Source: Rhynchosporium graminicola
Taxonomy: Eukaryota; Ascomycota; Leotiomycetes; Helotiales; Ploettnerulaceae
DNA: 64,000 nucleotides
Assembly: GCA_900074885.1 (NCBI GenBank)
Contig: FJUW01000040.1
Span: 124,001-188,000, forward strand
Reading direction: 5' to 3'
Shown: positions 42,865-54,412 of the stretch, piece after piece
How the letters are laid out: every line of letters starts with the position of its first letter
Numbering within the stretch: the stretch's first letter is position 1
Translations under genes and position numbers: made by a program
The notes under the pieces: model-generated
The model's input: only the letters and a program-made list of their open reading frames with translations
What the model was told of the DNA's origin: nothing
Databases searched by the model: none

Positions 42865-44556
42865 ATGACATCGACTATTAAAACCACAACGGTTACTGGT
42901 GCGGACCTCTCCACGGAAGCAGCTGTCAGACGAAAGGCCCATTCACATGTCAATCCCAAACTTAATGGATTTTCTGCGCCACAACCTCTTGCACCCCTCC
43001 GTCTGAAGAAGAAATACAGACATGTCGCAGCTGTACATTCGAATCCTCGAACTTCTTGTCTAAGTCATGACTCCGATTCTGCTCCAAGTTTCCTTGGATT
43101 TCGAAACTTGATGGTCATTGTCCTCAGTTAGTCACAGAACAGTATCACATATCAGGCAGAGCTAATTGCTCTAGTTGTTGGCAATCTTCGTTTGATGCTT
43201 GAGAATTTCAAGAAGGTAAGCTATTCGAACCCCAATTGGGAGCACAAGCTAATTGTAATCAGTACGGAGTCCTCATTTGCATACGATGTCACGACTATAG
43301 ACGGCAAGATGTGATCTTAGGAGCCGCATTATACTTTATCATACCATGTCATCTGTTCCTCGCGTACGTTGTCGAACTGGTGGCAGCCCAACAAGCAAGA
43401 AGATCATTACGTGGTGGAGGAAAGAGGTCGGGAACCGCGACTCCAGGAGGAAGCTATCTTGCATCTGATGAGGAGATGGCAAACTTCCAATCGACCTGGA
43501 AGCTTATTGCTTGGATCCATGGTGTCAATGTGTCCCTCTGCCTCCTGATCACCAGCTTCATTGTCTACTTCTTTGTTCATCATCCAATGATCGGAACGCT
43601 CTGCGAGGTGAATGCCATAATAGTGTGGCTCAAGACATATTCGTATGCCTTGACAAATCGGGATCTACGACATGCATATCTCCATCCCTCGAAACGAGAG
43701 GAAGATGCTCTTCCGGAGATATACGAGCAATGTCCATATCCTCAGAACATTACCTTGAGCAACCTTACATACTTCTGGTGGGCTCCTACTCTGGTTTACC
43801 AGCCAGTATATCCCAGGACGGACAAGATTCGATGGGTGTTTGTAGGTAAGCGCATGGCAGAGGTTTTCGGACTGAATGCCTTCATGTGGATCGCGAGTGC
43901 TCAATATGCCGCACCGGTTTTACGAAACTCCCTGGAGGAGATTGCCAATCTCAACCTTGTATCTATTCTGGAACGTCTCATGAAGCTTTCAACCATCAGC
44001 TTGGTCATTTGGCTGGCTGGATTCTTCGCCCTATTCCAATCGTTCCTGAATGCTTTAGCTGAAATCATGAGATTTGGAGATAGAGAATTCTACACCGATT
44101 GGTGGAATTCCCCGAGTGTAGGTGTTTACTGGCGGACATGGAATAAGCCTGTCTATCAGTTCATGAAGAGACACGTCTTCTCTCCGCTCATTGGCAGAGG
44201 ATGGAGTACAGGCTCCGCAAGCATTGCAGTGTTTGTCTTTTCGGGAGTTCTACATGAGCTTCTGGTGGGAATCCCGACTCATAACATAATTGGTAAGAGT
44301 TCTCGTATTCTTCTCCTTGACATAAGCTTATTCATTCGTGACAGGCGTTGCTTTCATTGGCATGATTTCCCAATTACCACTTATCGCTATCACCGCACCA
44401 TTGGAGAAAATGCAAGGTATCAATGGACGGATCATTGGTAATTGTATTTTCTGGGTCTCATTTACACTAATCGGGCAGCCTTTAGCGGCACTCCTTTACT
44501 TTTTCGCATGGCAAGCAAAATATGGCAGTGTTAGCAAGGCGGCTGGGAAAGTTTAG
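42865..44556 (+). CDS. MBOAT acyltransferase, diacylglycerol/sterol O-acyltransferase (DGAT1/ARE type)
   Basis: Exons 42865-43126, 43175-43215, 43263-44292 and 44345-44556 give 514 residues. It makes neutral storage lipid from acyl-CoA at the ER. Landmarks are SFLGFRNLMVIVL and GNLRLMLENFKKYG at the first membrane segment, the acyl-CoA motif FYTDWWN, RTWNKPVYQFMKRHVFSPLI, and the catalytic histidine in FSGVLHELLVG. The ending FAWQAKYGSVSK is typical of fungal DGAT1-like proteins. Eight or nine hydrophobic segments are visible. The HDYRRQDVILG region and absence of a yeast-Are-like long N-terminus make DGAT1-type slightly more likely than a sterol acyltransferase, but sequence alone does not settle it. 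Confidence 0.88.
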
Positions 44557-44825
44557 TCGGAATCCACATGTCGTAGACAGTATAGACGAGGCTTGCCAAC
44601 TGTCTCAGATTAACAATAAGATTTCTTTGTTCAATATCAGGAAAGTGGTAAAGGACCTTCGTTTTGCGTCAATTAAGAGCTGTGTCAGGATATTAGGCCC
44701 TTGTCAAGAGCACATGTCTTGGGACATCCTTTTGTCAACACACTTTACATGGCATGTGTAAAATGGCGATTTCGTCGAGTACGAAATCGGCCAGCCTCAG
44801 ATGTAGTTTTCTATACATTTATGAT

Positions 44826-45864
44826 TCATGATACTCTATCGTTCTCAGCACTAAGCTCGGCCATCATACCTCCCTTATCCCTCTTCTTCGCATCCTCCTC
44901 TAACCTCCTCGCAATAAACTTCGAAATCTCCTTAACCTTCACTGCTGCAACCTCCACACAATTCAGCACCGTCAAAGCATGCACAGGAACACCTCCCAAC
45001 TTTGCAATCTGACAAACTTCTCCATGTCTATTCATCCCAATAGTCACACTCCCCTCCCTCAGCTGCTCCTCCAACAAGCCGGCATCTAGCAAGACCTTCT
45101 CCTTCTCTCCCTCCCCATCCTTCCCCAACAACCCCTCCCCATAAAAGCTAAATGTTACACACAACGGAAAATGCAGCAAGCTCAACTTCACCGGTTCCCT
45201 CTCCGCCATACTATACACAACCACCTCCTCGCCTCTCGTCTCCGTGTCCGGTTTCCTGAAATGCTGTAACGCGGCAATAACACCTATACACGCCGCATCT
45301 ACCAAGTTACCATCATGGCTTATTACATGTACGTCTGCGCGTATAGACCAGACTTTCGAGCTGGCGATGAGGCAGAGCGATTCGGTGTCTAGGGCGCCTG
45401 AGCGACGAATTGTTTTTTCGAGGAGCCGTGAGAGGAGAGTCTCGGTTTCGGTAGGCCGCGAGGAGGATTCGATAGAGGGCGAGAGCATGGGTGAGAGTTC
45501 GGTCGTAATGGTGAAGAGGCCGTCGATAGGGCGGTCAGGGAAGGGCGTTACTACTTGCGCGGAGATGTGGGTGTGTACTCTATGGCGGGATTAGTGAGGG
45601 GTTATTGGAGCAACTTCATCTTCCTTTATAGAGTATAAAGGTGATTTAAAAGGGTCTTGTGAAAGTGCTATTTTCTTGGATATTAATTGGGAAAACATAC
45701 CTGGTCTTCCCTAATCTGACATCCACCACTCCCAACTCATCTCCAAAATCTAACTCGAAAGCTCGATACTGATCGAAAGTCCTTCCGTCCAGCCGTATAT
45801 TTTCCTGCAGCGCTTTCGCAAAGAACTGTCTCTCGTTCAGTGATGGTTCCACTTCTCGCGGCAT
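44826..45864 (-). CDS. RRP45: Exosome core subunit RRP45 (RNase PH domain)
   Basis: Exons 45864..45701 and 45579..44826 encode 305 residues; the 121-nt intron has a GTATGT donor. The protein is one of six RNase PH-type subunits of the exosome ring, which processes rRNA, snoRNA and mRNA. Motifs are MPREVEPSLNERQFFAKALQ, NIRLDGRTFDQYR, VVDVRLGKTRVHTHISAQVV, SIRADVHVISHDGNLVDAAC and the second-half block VYSMAEREPVKLSLLHFPLC. The C-terminus (ISKFIARRLEEDAKKRD) is short. The start MPREVEPS is an ATG and conserved; the open frame five codons upstream lacks ATG. Head-to-head with CWC15. Confidence 0.93.
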
Positions 45865-46092
45865 TGTGAGTTCGAGCAATTGCTTGTTTTGGTTTGATAC
45901 TTACGTCGAAAATAGCTTAGCAAACAAAGAATTGACGGATGGCAAATATGAGGCTGTGGTCGCCTGAACAGGAAGCGGTGAGACATTAGCGCGCGGCCAG
46001 TGCCGCGGCCTTCAAAGATATGGATTGGATTCGGGATTCAGAGGATAGAGACAACCACGACATTATCAACTTTCACATATACTGCTGCAAAA
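45865..46092. promoter_or_regulatory. Compact bidirectional promoter RRP45/CWC15
   Basis: Only 228 bp separate the two start codons, so the regulatory sequence is shared between an exosome and a spliceosome gene. No defined site was identified. Confidence 0.6.
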
Positions 46093-47395
46093 ATGACGAC
46101 TGGTAGGCAATGTTCTTTTTGCTTACAATCCGTATGCTAATTGAAAGTAGCACACAGACCCACATTCGATCCCGTACGTATCTTCCCGATTACCTGGAAA
46201 CACGCCGTCTAATATCCCAACAGGCACGAGGAAAGGATGCGCAAAGAGGTCCAGCATACCACCAACGTCTCCTCCCAGCCCACACCCAACTCAAAGTCCG
46301 GTACGCTATCCTGAGATTAGCCAAAGCAAAACTTCAAACAAGCCCAAAAACTAACCCAATCACAGCCAGCCAGGACAAGGCGGTGATGCCGACCACGAAG
46401 TTCGCGATTTGCGCGCAGAGCTTCTAGCAGCTGAAGCAGCACATTTCGCAAAGGCCAAGGGCGGCCCAGGTCCTGCGAGTGAACCGGCGGAGTCAGGGGT
46501 GCAGACGAATTCGGCAAAGAGGCAGTTGGAAAATGGAGATGAAGAGGAGGATGTGGATGCCAAGAGGAGGAGGGTATTAGAGGAGAGCAGGGATATTGAT
46601 GCGGATTCGGAGAATGATGAGGATGATAGTAGCGATGATGATAGGTGAGTCTTTTTGCTAGCTGGTTCCTCACCAAGTGCGGAAGCCTCTGGGGCTTGGT
46701 TAGACTGCTATGTCACCCAAATTTTGGCAGCCTTGCGCTCGAACAGACTTTGAATATTGCTAGTAGGATCTCGAGCTTGAAATCAGGATGGAATAGGACT
46801 GGGCAGGGCTAACATCCTACAGTGATGATGAAGACGAAACGGCGGAGCTACAGAGGGAACTGGAGAAGATCAAACGAGAGAGAGCTGAGAGGAGAGAACA
46901 AGAGGTACGTTGAGACAAGCTTTCGTACGATCTTTAAAAGAGTCCTTTCCAGGAGCCGGAGAACTTGCTGTTACTGGTAAATCTGACAGGTCCTGCAGGA
47001 GCGAGAAATTGCTGCTAAAGAAGAGGCTGAGCGGGAACATGATATCGCGCTCGGCAATCCTCTGTTGAATCCCAAAGCGGACTTCCAGGTAAAACGCAGG
47101 TCAGTTTGCATATTTAGATTGGACCCTTATGCACACCTACTGATCAGAAACATAGATGGGATGACGATGTGATCTTCAAGAACCAAGCTCGCGGGACAGA
47201 CGAAAGAGGAAAGAAGAAGGAATATGTCAACGTAGGACTTCTTCCGACATCGTCTGTGACTATTACATCTGCTGACCAGATTTTAGGATCTTCTTCGGTC
47301 GGACTTCCATAAACGTTTCATGAGGTATATAAACCCACCCCTTCGGAAGCGAGGATTGGCGGGCTAATTTGAGGTCTAGTAAATATGTGAGATGA
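46093..47395 (+). CDS. CWC15: Pre-mRNA-splicing factor CWC15
   Basis: Nine exons (46093-46102, 46151-46173, 46224-46300, 46366-46644, 46823-46904, 46990-47099, 47156-47231, 47287-47324, 47380-47395) close in frame to 236 residues. CWC15 belongs to the Prp19-associated spliceosome. Family marks are MTTAHRPTFDPARGK, KDFQ-like NPKADFQVKRRWDDDVIFKN, EYVNDLLRSDFHKRFMSKYVR at the very C-terminus, and an acidic central region (DADSENDEDDSSDDD). The last exon encodes only five residues plus stop. Exon 6 has two in-frame acceptors nine bases apart (GACAG and TGCAG), so products may differ by three residues. Eight introns in 1.3 kb is dense. Confidence 0.94.
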
Positions 47396-49109
47396 CGAGC
47401 GACTTGTGTGATTCTTTGGTAGAAGGGCGTTCATGGCTGGGCAGGATTTGTGGAGAACGGAAGTATCCCAACTGGCTTATGTATCTTTGTATGATCAGAT
47501 AGAGTTAGCGATGGGGTGCGGAGATGAATCTCAAGGAGAGATAGAGCTCGCGCACGTCCGGCTCAGAATTTAATGCGGCAGCATCGGCCCATAGAAACAA
47601 GAATAGGAAATAAAGCTCGTACCAAATGCGTTCAGCTGCCTCCTCTCACATGCGATCAGTGGGGGGCAGACGAGGAAAGCTTATAGACTGATTTCGCAAT
47701 ACGCCATTGGTCAATGTTTGAGCCACATTGTGCTTGCTGCGTGCGCTGTGCCACGATTCGATCTGGGTTGAGCTGACGGACAGGCCGATCATGACGAGTG
47801 AACAAACATTGCATTCCCATGGGGGGGGAGGGGCCAATATAAGTACAGATGCAGCGATCGAATGATTGTTCAGCTTTCGAGCACGCACTTTACGCACGAC
47901 TATGCTAGGGCATGCTTCGATCTTTTGTACATAGTACATAGTAAATCATGCAAGTAGGGAAGTCCATGGCAAGAAGGCAGGTTTGCCTATCTGTACCTGT
48001 TGTACCCATGTGCTTGCTACAGTAAGTGTGCAGTAAGTAAGTACATGGACGACGAGCTGATGCAGGATGCGGGTTCCAAAAGGCTGTGCTGCGAGAAATG
48101 AGAAACGGCAAGTTTCATCGGCCATGTCAAACAGATGAGGGCAGCAAATCTCGAAAGTCAGCTACAGTACAGTACAGTACGGACCTAGATTAATTGCTTG
48201 TCATCCATGTCATCCATGTCAAAGGAAGGAAGGAAGGAACCAAGCAAGCTGAATAATAGCGGGCTAGAAACCTTCTGCGGGATTTATCCAGGACCCTCTC
48301 TCCCTCCTCGAGCCCTCCAATCCATGGCCAGGCCCGCGTTTTACGGCGTAATACTTATATTGTAGTGCGGGGTCGAATTTGCACATGGATGAGTCGCTCC
48401 ACTTTTCCTGTCTACTACCTGACTACCCGCCTGCGCGGACTTCATACCGAAGTATATCTCGATTCCAGATTCAAGATTCAAGATTCAAGATTCAAGACCT
48501 TCCCTGTTTGGTTGTTCCCGAGCGCCGTGGGTGCTACAGCTGGTAGGGCACCTCAGGTGCGTTGCCTTGCCTTGCTCTTTAGGCGATGTTACTTTCACCA
48601 CCGGCTGCATCAGCTTCTGAAAGACGCCGAGCCCCAATGTAATGGATGTTCTTCTGGCCGGCCCAATTGGATCGATCATGAAGCTTAAAGCCATGTGGAA
48701 GAGGGAAGCTGGAGTTTACTGTACCAAGTACATGCATGGGTACAGATGACGCAACGGTTCTCTGCGCCGGGCAATGTCCATCCAGCAAGGTCAATATCCT
48801 AAAGTTCGAGTTGAGCAGGACAGGGACTTCTGGGCTAGGATATGCCATGTTGGATCTACCAACGGGAAGGACATCACAGCTACTACTACCTGGTAGCTGT
48901 TGTCAGCTCGTAGAGGGGTACCGCATAGCTGTGAGTTGTGTAGAACGAAAGAGGGGTATGAAATGGTATCATGGGGCTTCTCCCAACTGATATATAACAT
49001 TATCCCCTCCTTGATGTAGACACAAGCACCCTCTCAACATCAGATTATCTTCTTCATCCCTCATCCCAAACCAAACCAATTACCTCAAACAAGATATAAA
49101 TCAGCAATC
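47396..49109. other. Long intergenic region with simple repeats
   Basis: A G run lies near 47821-47834, TACAG repeats at 48165-48180, GTCATCCAT repeats near 48200-48220, and a tandem 7-mer AAGATTC at about 48461-48497. No gene was recognised. Confidence 0.45.
48461..48497. repeat. Tandem 7-bp repeat (AAGATTC)n
   Basis: Four to five head-to-tail copies of AAGATTC, the first imperfect. Confidence 0.7.
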
Positions 49110-50235
49110 ATGTCTAGCTACGACAACGACAACAACAACTCCGTAAGTGCCCAACATGTCATGTGCCAATAGCCAGTTCCCACCTTCCCTAACACTCTTC
49201 TTAGGGCTCATACGGCAGCGGAAACCGGGATTCGAGCTCTGGAAACAACGATTCCTACGGAGTAAGATACCCCCGAGCAAATACAGCTACGCTGTTGTAG
49301 CATCAGTTTTCGTTCTACACCGTTTTCTTTTTCACGCCCTTCAGTAAAGGATACTATAGCTACGGTGTAATCTTACTTCCGATGGATACCCACCAATCAT
49401 GCTGTGCTGTGTTGCTCTTTCCTTTCGGATAACAATTCTATCTCTCTCTCTCTTTCCTCTGATCTCTCGTATGTAATACATACAGATGAAGATTGCTTCA
49501 GCACAAGTCGTGCTCACGTTCTGGTTCATCAGTCTCAATATTTCCCTCCCCGAGCCAGAAGTTTCAGATACAATATTAGATCCTAGTAGCTAACGTTTTC
49601 CTCTACAGTCCGGTAACAGTGGTTCCGATTCCTACGGCTCATCAAACCGTACTGGAGGCTCAGGCTTCGGCTCAAACGACAACAACTCCTCATCTGACAG
49701 CTATGGAAGCGGCAACAAGTCATCTTCGGATAACTATGGATCTTCTAACAACGATTCTTATGGTAGCGACAAGAAGTCGAGCTCTGACAACTACGGATCT
49801 TCCAACAACGATTCCTACGGAAGCGACAAGAAATCGAGCTCCGACAACTATGAATCTTCCAACAACGACTCCTACGGGAGCGACAAGAAGTCCAGCTCTG
49901 ACAACTACGGATCTTCCAACAATGATTCCTACGGAAGCGACAAGAAATCTAGCTCTGACAGCTACGGATCCTCCAACACGGACACTTACGGAAGCGACAA
50001 GAAGTCCAGCTCTGACAATTACGGCTCTTCCAACACTGACTCCTACGGCAGCGGAAACAAGGACTCTTCAGACAACTACGGATCTTCCAACTCCGACAAC
50101 AATAACTCCAAATCTGGCGACTCGACCGCCGGCAAGTTTATGGAGAAGGTTGGCGGTATTTTCAACAGTGACAGCTTGCAGGAGAAGGGATCTGCGAAGC
50201 GTGATGCTGCGGGAAATGATAACAACAATTACTAG
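49110..50235 (+). CDS. Ser/Asn/Gly/Tyr-rich tandem-repeat protein (238 aa)
   Basis: Exons 49110-49142, 49205-49261 and 49609-50235 join in frame (introns GTAAGT..CTTAG of 62 nt and GTAAGA..CTACAG of 347 nt). The start is MSSYDNDNNNS. Exon 3 carries about eight tandem copies of a 19-residue unit, SDNYGSSNNDSYGSDKKSS, with slight variation, encoded by a 57-bp DNA repeat. A non-repetitive tail follows, with a predicted helix GKFMEKVGGIFNSDSLQEKG and SAKRDAAGNDNNNY. The composition is hydrophilic, disordered and hydrophilin-like. The tail resembles ends of fungal proteins implicated in stress or conidia, but I do not assign a role. A tiny extra exon inside the long second intron is possible. A similarly long open frame in another frame (49619-50272) is a shadow of the repeat. 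Confidence 0.75.
49700..50100 (+). repeat. 57-bp coding tandem repeat (about 7-8 copies)
   Basis: Direct repeats of 57 bp inside exon 3, each encoding a SxNYGSSNxDSYGSxKKSS unit. Copy number is likely to vary between strains. Confidence 0.8.
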
Positions 50236-52126
50236 AGGAGTTCATTGCAGGATGACTTTCATGGATGGATAGGGAGGAAGAAAGATGGAGGAGTATAGGA
50301 TTAGCTAGTTGTCTTATTATGATGAGGGTTTGAAGGCACTCGATAATCCAATGAGCTTTGATATTACAACTCAACACGGCAGCCGTTCAAACTTCAAAAA
50401 CATCTAGTCTATCATGGGGACGCGCACATTTCCTTGATGATTTGGTTCATTCTCCACTTTGATTGAACCATGCCTGACGATATGCGCAATCCACACATCA
50501 CCGCCTGTGGTTTAAATACACCCCTCCTAACCCCTTCAGCACCTTACCCGTACGTACTAACAAGTCTAAAACTCCTCACCTCGCCATCCTCCGGTATCCA
50601 CTTCACATTTTCCGGAAGCTCCATCTCATTCACTCCTTGAACATGATACTGACACCCTTTCTCACTTCTCATACTAATCATTAACATCCGTGCAACATCT
50701 CGCTATGCCACAAGCCTTCACCCAGCAGATGATTCCGCGAAGACCGACTCCCTCGCGAGTCTCGCGTATCATACCTTCGAAAAGCGATTCACCAGATCCG
50801 AAGACCATCGCCTATAGATAGATAGCTGCATCTGATAATCCAGCGTGTGCCGCATCTCTTTTCTAGACGCGCATTTTTGGACGTAATGCCTCTTTTCTCC
50901 TGCAGAGGTATTAATGACCCCAAGGGACGTGCAAACCCCGCCCCCCCGTCACGGATTCTGATATACTGAGTATTTTAAGGCTTTAGCCGTCGAGATACAA
51001 AATATATAGTTATAGTATAGTGATTGTAAAGCGAAGGGAAGAGAAGAGTTTGGTTTCTCGATCTTTTGATTGCGCGAAAGAGGAGATTGCGTGCGTGATG
51101 GACAGGCTGGAGTGTGTTGTGCATCGCTTCTTGTGCGCTGCGAGAATGTTGAGGTACTGGCTGGTGAGGAAAAGGTGGTGGGTTTTATGGCTGGTTGGTG
51201 GGCTATAAACGTGGCGATCTATTTTGTGCTTGTGGATGGATGTAATTGAGTGGTTTCTAGAGACTGCGATCACGAAGGAGGAGTAGGAGGATGATATATG
51301 GGTTCTGTGGAAGGTGGGAATTTCTTGGAAAGGGAATGTGTTTTTGTTAATGTTATCAAGCAAGGCAACGGAAGGTTATAAGTATATGGAGGCAGACCAG
51401 GCCAGAAGATGCTTCAGAGGAGCCGTGGAAAGCGCAAGGGCAATATGCGAGGCGGAGGAAATTCGTCTTCGGCGAAATGCAAACCTGCTAATCGGCACGC
51501 ACGATGAAGTATATTGACTATCGAACCTCGATTTTAATGTCATAGATAATTCTCACGACAATGTACATGTAATAACTCAAGGTCACATAAGCTTTTAATG
51601 ACTTAACTGCAAGTTATATCCTGAGGTGACGAATTTCTAACCAGCTTGCAAAGTCGCTTCGCCGGAGACGAATTCCTCAGCCTCGATGGAACCTGGTCAT
51701 CAGGAGCACTAGATCTCGGGAGCCATACTCTCTTTACGGAGGATTAGTGATTGGCCTTTCTAAGCATGAATTCAGAGGGCAATGTTCTGACACAGTCCTC
51801 TTGACGCAAACAGATAACCTGTCATCACAAGTTAGACGTCGGTCACTTTGAATTCCCAGCGAAATATTAGCACGATGCATTATCTGATCCTTCTCCTGCT
51901 TAATTATCAAATAGTATGGAAGCCTGAGAACCTTTACACGCCGGGTAGTCGAGCTACGGCTTCCAGGTTGCAGAGATCTCGCTCAAGCTAGCACCCAGAT
52001 CTCGCCTAAATTTACCCCTCTTTGGACCCGCAGCCCACCAAGAACCGCGTCAGCTAAAGAGGTTCTGCAATATATATCATAATATCAACTGGTCTCGTCA
52101 TCAATCATATATATCATAGTGTGTAT
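50236..52126. other. Intergenic, possible decayed minus-strand coding segment
   Basis: On the minus strand around 50560-50780, broken frames contain LMISMRSEKGCQYHVQGVNE and MELPENVKWIPEDGEV; they look like part of a decayed protein of unknown type. A run of C lies near 50938-50947. Frames at 51010-51517 are not supported. Confidence 0.3.
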
Positions 52127-52279
52127 GGCGCTTTGGCGGAGTGGTTAACGCGATGGCCTGCTATCAACAAAGAAGCATTCAGCCAGTGAGTTAAATCCTT
52201 GTCAGTTGAGATCCGTGAGGTCTTTCTAACAGACATTTAGTTTCCCTCGGGAGCGTGTGTTCGAATCACACAGGCGTCG
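52127..52279 (+). tRNA. tRNA-Ser(GCU) with a 67-nt intron
   Basis: The acceptor stem GGCGCTT pairs with AGGCGTC (two G-U pairs), with discriminator G as in serine tRNAs. The D arm is GCG-GAGTGGTTAA-CGC. The anticodon loop CTGCTA places anticodon GCT at 52160-52162. The sequence then departs from tRNA until 52231, so the intron is 52164-52230, after the usual position 37. The long variable arm TCCC-TC-GGGA is the mark of a class II tRNA, and the T arm is GTGTG-TTCGAAT-CACAC. The mature length is 86 nt. One anticodon-stem pair is G-A (30:40), so the gene may be mildly defective or my boundary may be one base off. A T6 run follows. Confidence 0.8.
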
Positions 52280-52294
52280 ACAATAGATCGTGAA

Positions 52295-52300
52295 TTTTTT
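52295..52300 (+). terminator. RNA polymerase III terminator (T6)
   Basis: A TTTTTT run 16 bp after the tRNA discriminator base, as expected for a Pol III gene. Confidence 0.75.
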
Positions 52301-53189
52301 GCTTTTGGATGGAATTATCCATGCCTCACTACTAGATTAAGAAGTTATAAGTATCTTTTAATTTTTTGTCAATCCTGTGCTTATCGACCCTTCTTTATTC
52401 GTCAAATTAGTTCTTTGTTATAAAGTATTTGTCCGCTAGAATGTTATACATGTGGAATAACATATTACGAATAATTACTATATGCGCCTCGTTTTTCTTT
52501 CAATCCTTTACTTGCTAGCTCTTTGTTCGTGAGCAAAGAATTCTGCTACGATGATTATTTTATACCCACCTTATAGGTATTTGCAATATGCTAAATTACG
52601 ACAAGTTCTTTATCTGAATTCTTTACCTGAGACGTCTTTGTATATATCATATCTCTACTCAGAAAATCACACTTACGACGTCCCTACTACGCCTGATTGA
52701 TAGAGTATCTCATTTCATAGCGTGGTTGACTTGTTGTAGCGGTACCAATAAGCTTGCACTACCTCTTTTAACTACACGAAATAGTCTTGGCCGAGTTCTT
52801 TGGCCTTGATAATTTATAGTGGAAAATATCAATAGCCTTATGATGGCTAGATATGTGATATGCAGATTTATGTATGATCGCCATGCAAGTCGATATAGCT
52901 GGGGATGTTGAAGGCGGCAGAAGGCCAAACGCGATTCAAGTACAGTAGTAATAGGTATTTTAAGGAAGCAAAAGGTAGTCTATTTAGTCTAGCATGAAGA
53001 AAAGAAGAAAAAAAGCTTTATACGAGCTTTATACGAGCCTATACATGACGACAGGTCATATGCAGAATTATCCAGCCAAGGAGCTCAGCGAATCTGATTC
53101 GATATAGCGCTACTTAAAACGGGTTGATGGCAGGCTAGTACTAGAGCTATATATGAAAGAAGTCCTTTATCTTACTTTTCACTCTTCGC

Positions 53190-53284
53190 CTTCTTGTTTC
53201 CTTTGTAGTAGACTAGAAAGATCACGCTTGGCCTCCCTACCTACCCTATCTTTGCGCATATACTGCCTGGGGCTTTATGTCGTT
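53190..53284 (-). repeat. Dispersed repeat, copy 2
   Basis: The reverse complement aligns with 3773-3868 inside the hAT-like element. The minus strand just upstream reads VALKAHLERHKAPGSICAKIG before a stop, so the repeat may derive from a multi-copy coding sequence. Confidence 0.65.
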
Positions 53285-53541
53285 CCAAGTGTGCCTTCAA
53301 GGCCACAAAAGATTGGAGTAAGAGAAGGAGGACCTTCAGGATACCAATACTGGACCATGCATACAAGTAGCCATAGAGAGTGCCAAAAACAGAGGAGTTT
53401 GCGAGACCCACCTGAGGCTCCACACAACATCTCTGATCGAAGCGAGTGATAATCTTACCATGAAACAGTGCGGAAGGTACCATATCGGCCATCATACTCA
53501 GGCCTTAATTTCACGTTTGTGATTATTAGATAGACAGGTTG

Positions 53542-53565
53542 TGCTGATAACATTTGTTATCAGCA
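53542..53565. repeat. Perfect 24-nt inverted repeat
   Basis: The arms TGCTGATAACA and TGTTATCAGCA surround a 2-nt spacer. It could be a cruciform, a site for a dimeric protein or the end-to-end remnant of a palindromic insertion. Confidence 0.65.
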
Positions 53566-54412
53566 AGGTATCCGCCTTCCTTCCATGTCACTCTTTCGTG
53601 GCTAAGGATTTTTAATATGCTACCACACTTCACGTCATCATTGACACATAGAGGAGTACATGTCCAGTGTGCTTCCTCATTAAACCACCCCCTAGCCGCA
53701 TAAGTTCTTTTATATTCATGAAAGATGGTACGTGGAAGAGGAAGCCTGAGCCTCCGCGATCCACAAAGCCTTCAAAGCTACCCAAGTCTGTAACTGCACC
53801 GAGGGACAGGTTCCCTAAAGCGAAGAATAGACCTAATAGCAGCAGAGAATAATTCCAAAATTTCAGCCAAAAGCTATACCACTGCATTGGATCACTCCTA
53901 TCACACCACAAAGTAGAAAGCTAGAAGTGTTAGCTCGTACAGAGTAAGTTGAATTTATATTTACATACGGCTGCCGGGTGGCTGTCGAGAAATTCCGATA
54001 AGTTCTACAAGCCTTTCGCCGTATTGTGGAAAGTCCTCTAGTTTCTCTTTCGCAGCAGGAGAGTACGATATAATAGCCCAGATGTGTGCTGATACATACT
54101 GTCAGTGACCCAGCTTGCTTGACTCGAATCAGATCCCAAACTGTGGTGTATGTCTTCTTAGAGAAGTCACGGGCGCAGTCTGGCACTTCCAGATCGGTCT
54201 AGTCCCTGAGCAATTTACGGTTCTGTCGAGCAAAAGCAACGCAGCGGTCGTCAATGGTATCGTCAGCCATCGGCTCTACGCTGGGACGAGAAGTATTCTA
54301 GCCTTCGACGGGACTGTGGTCGACACATCAATATAGCGAATGTCCGAGAAATTTCGTCTGGCATTGGCTGGCCGTGGCTTCTGAGGTTTCAGCAAACTGC
54401 ACTTATACAATC

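Noticed and set aside
49619..50272. 217-codon Thr-rich plus-strand frame
   Set aside because: It is a frame-shifted reading of the 57-bp tandem repeat; the true frame splices cleanly to upstream exons and has a non-repetitive tail.
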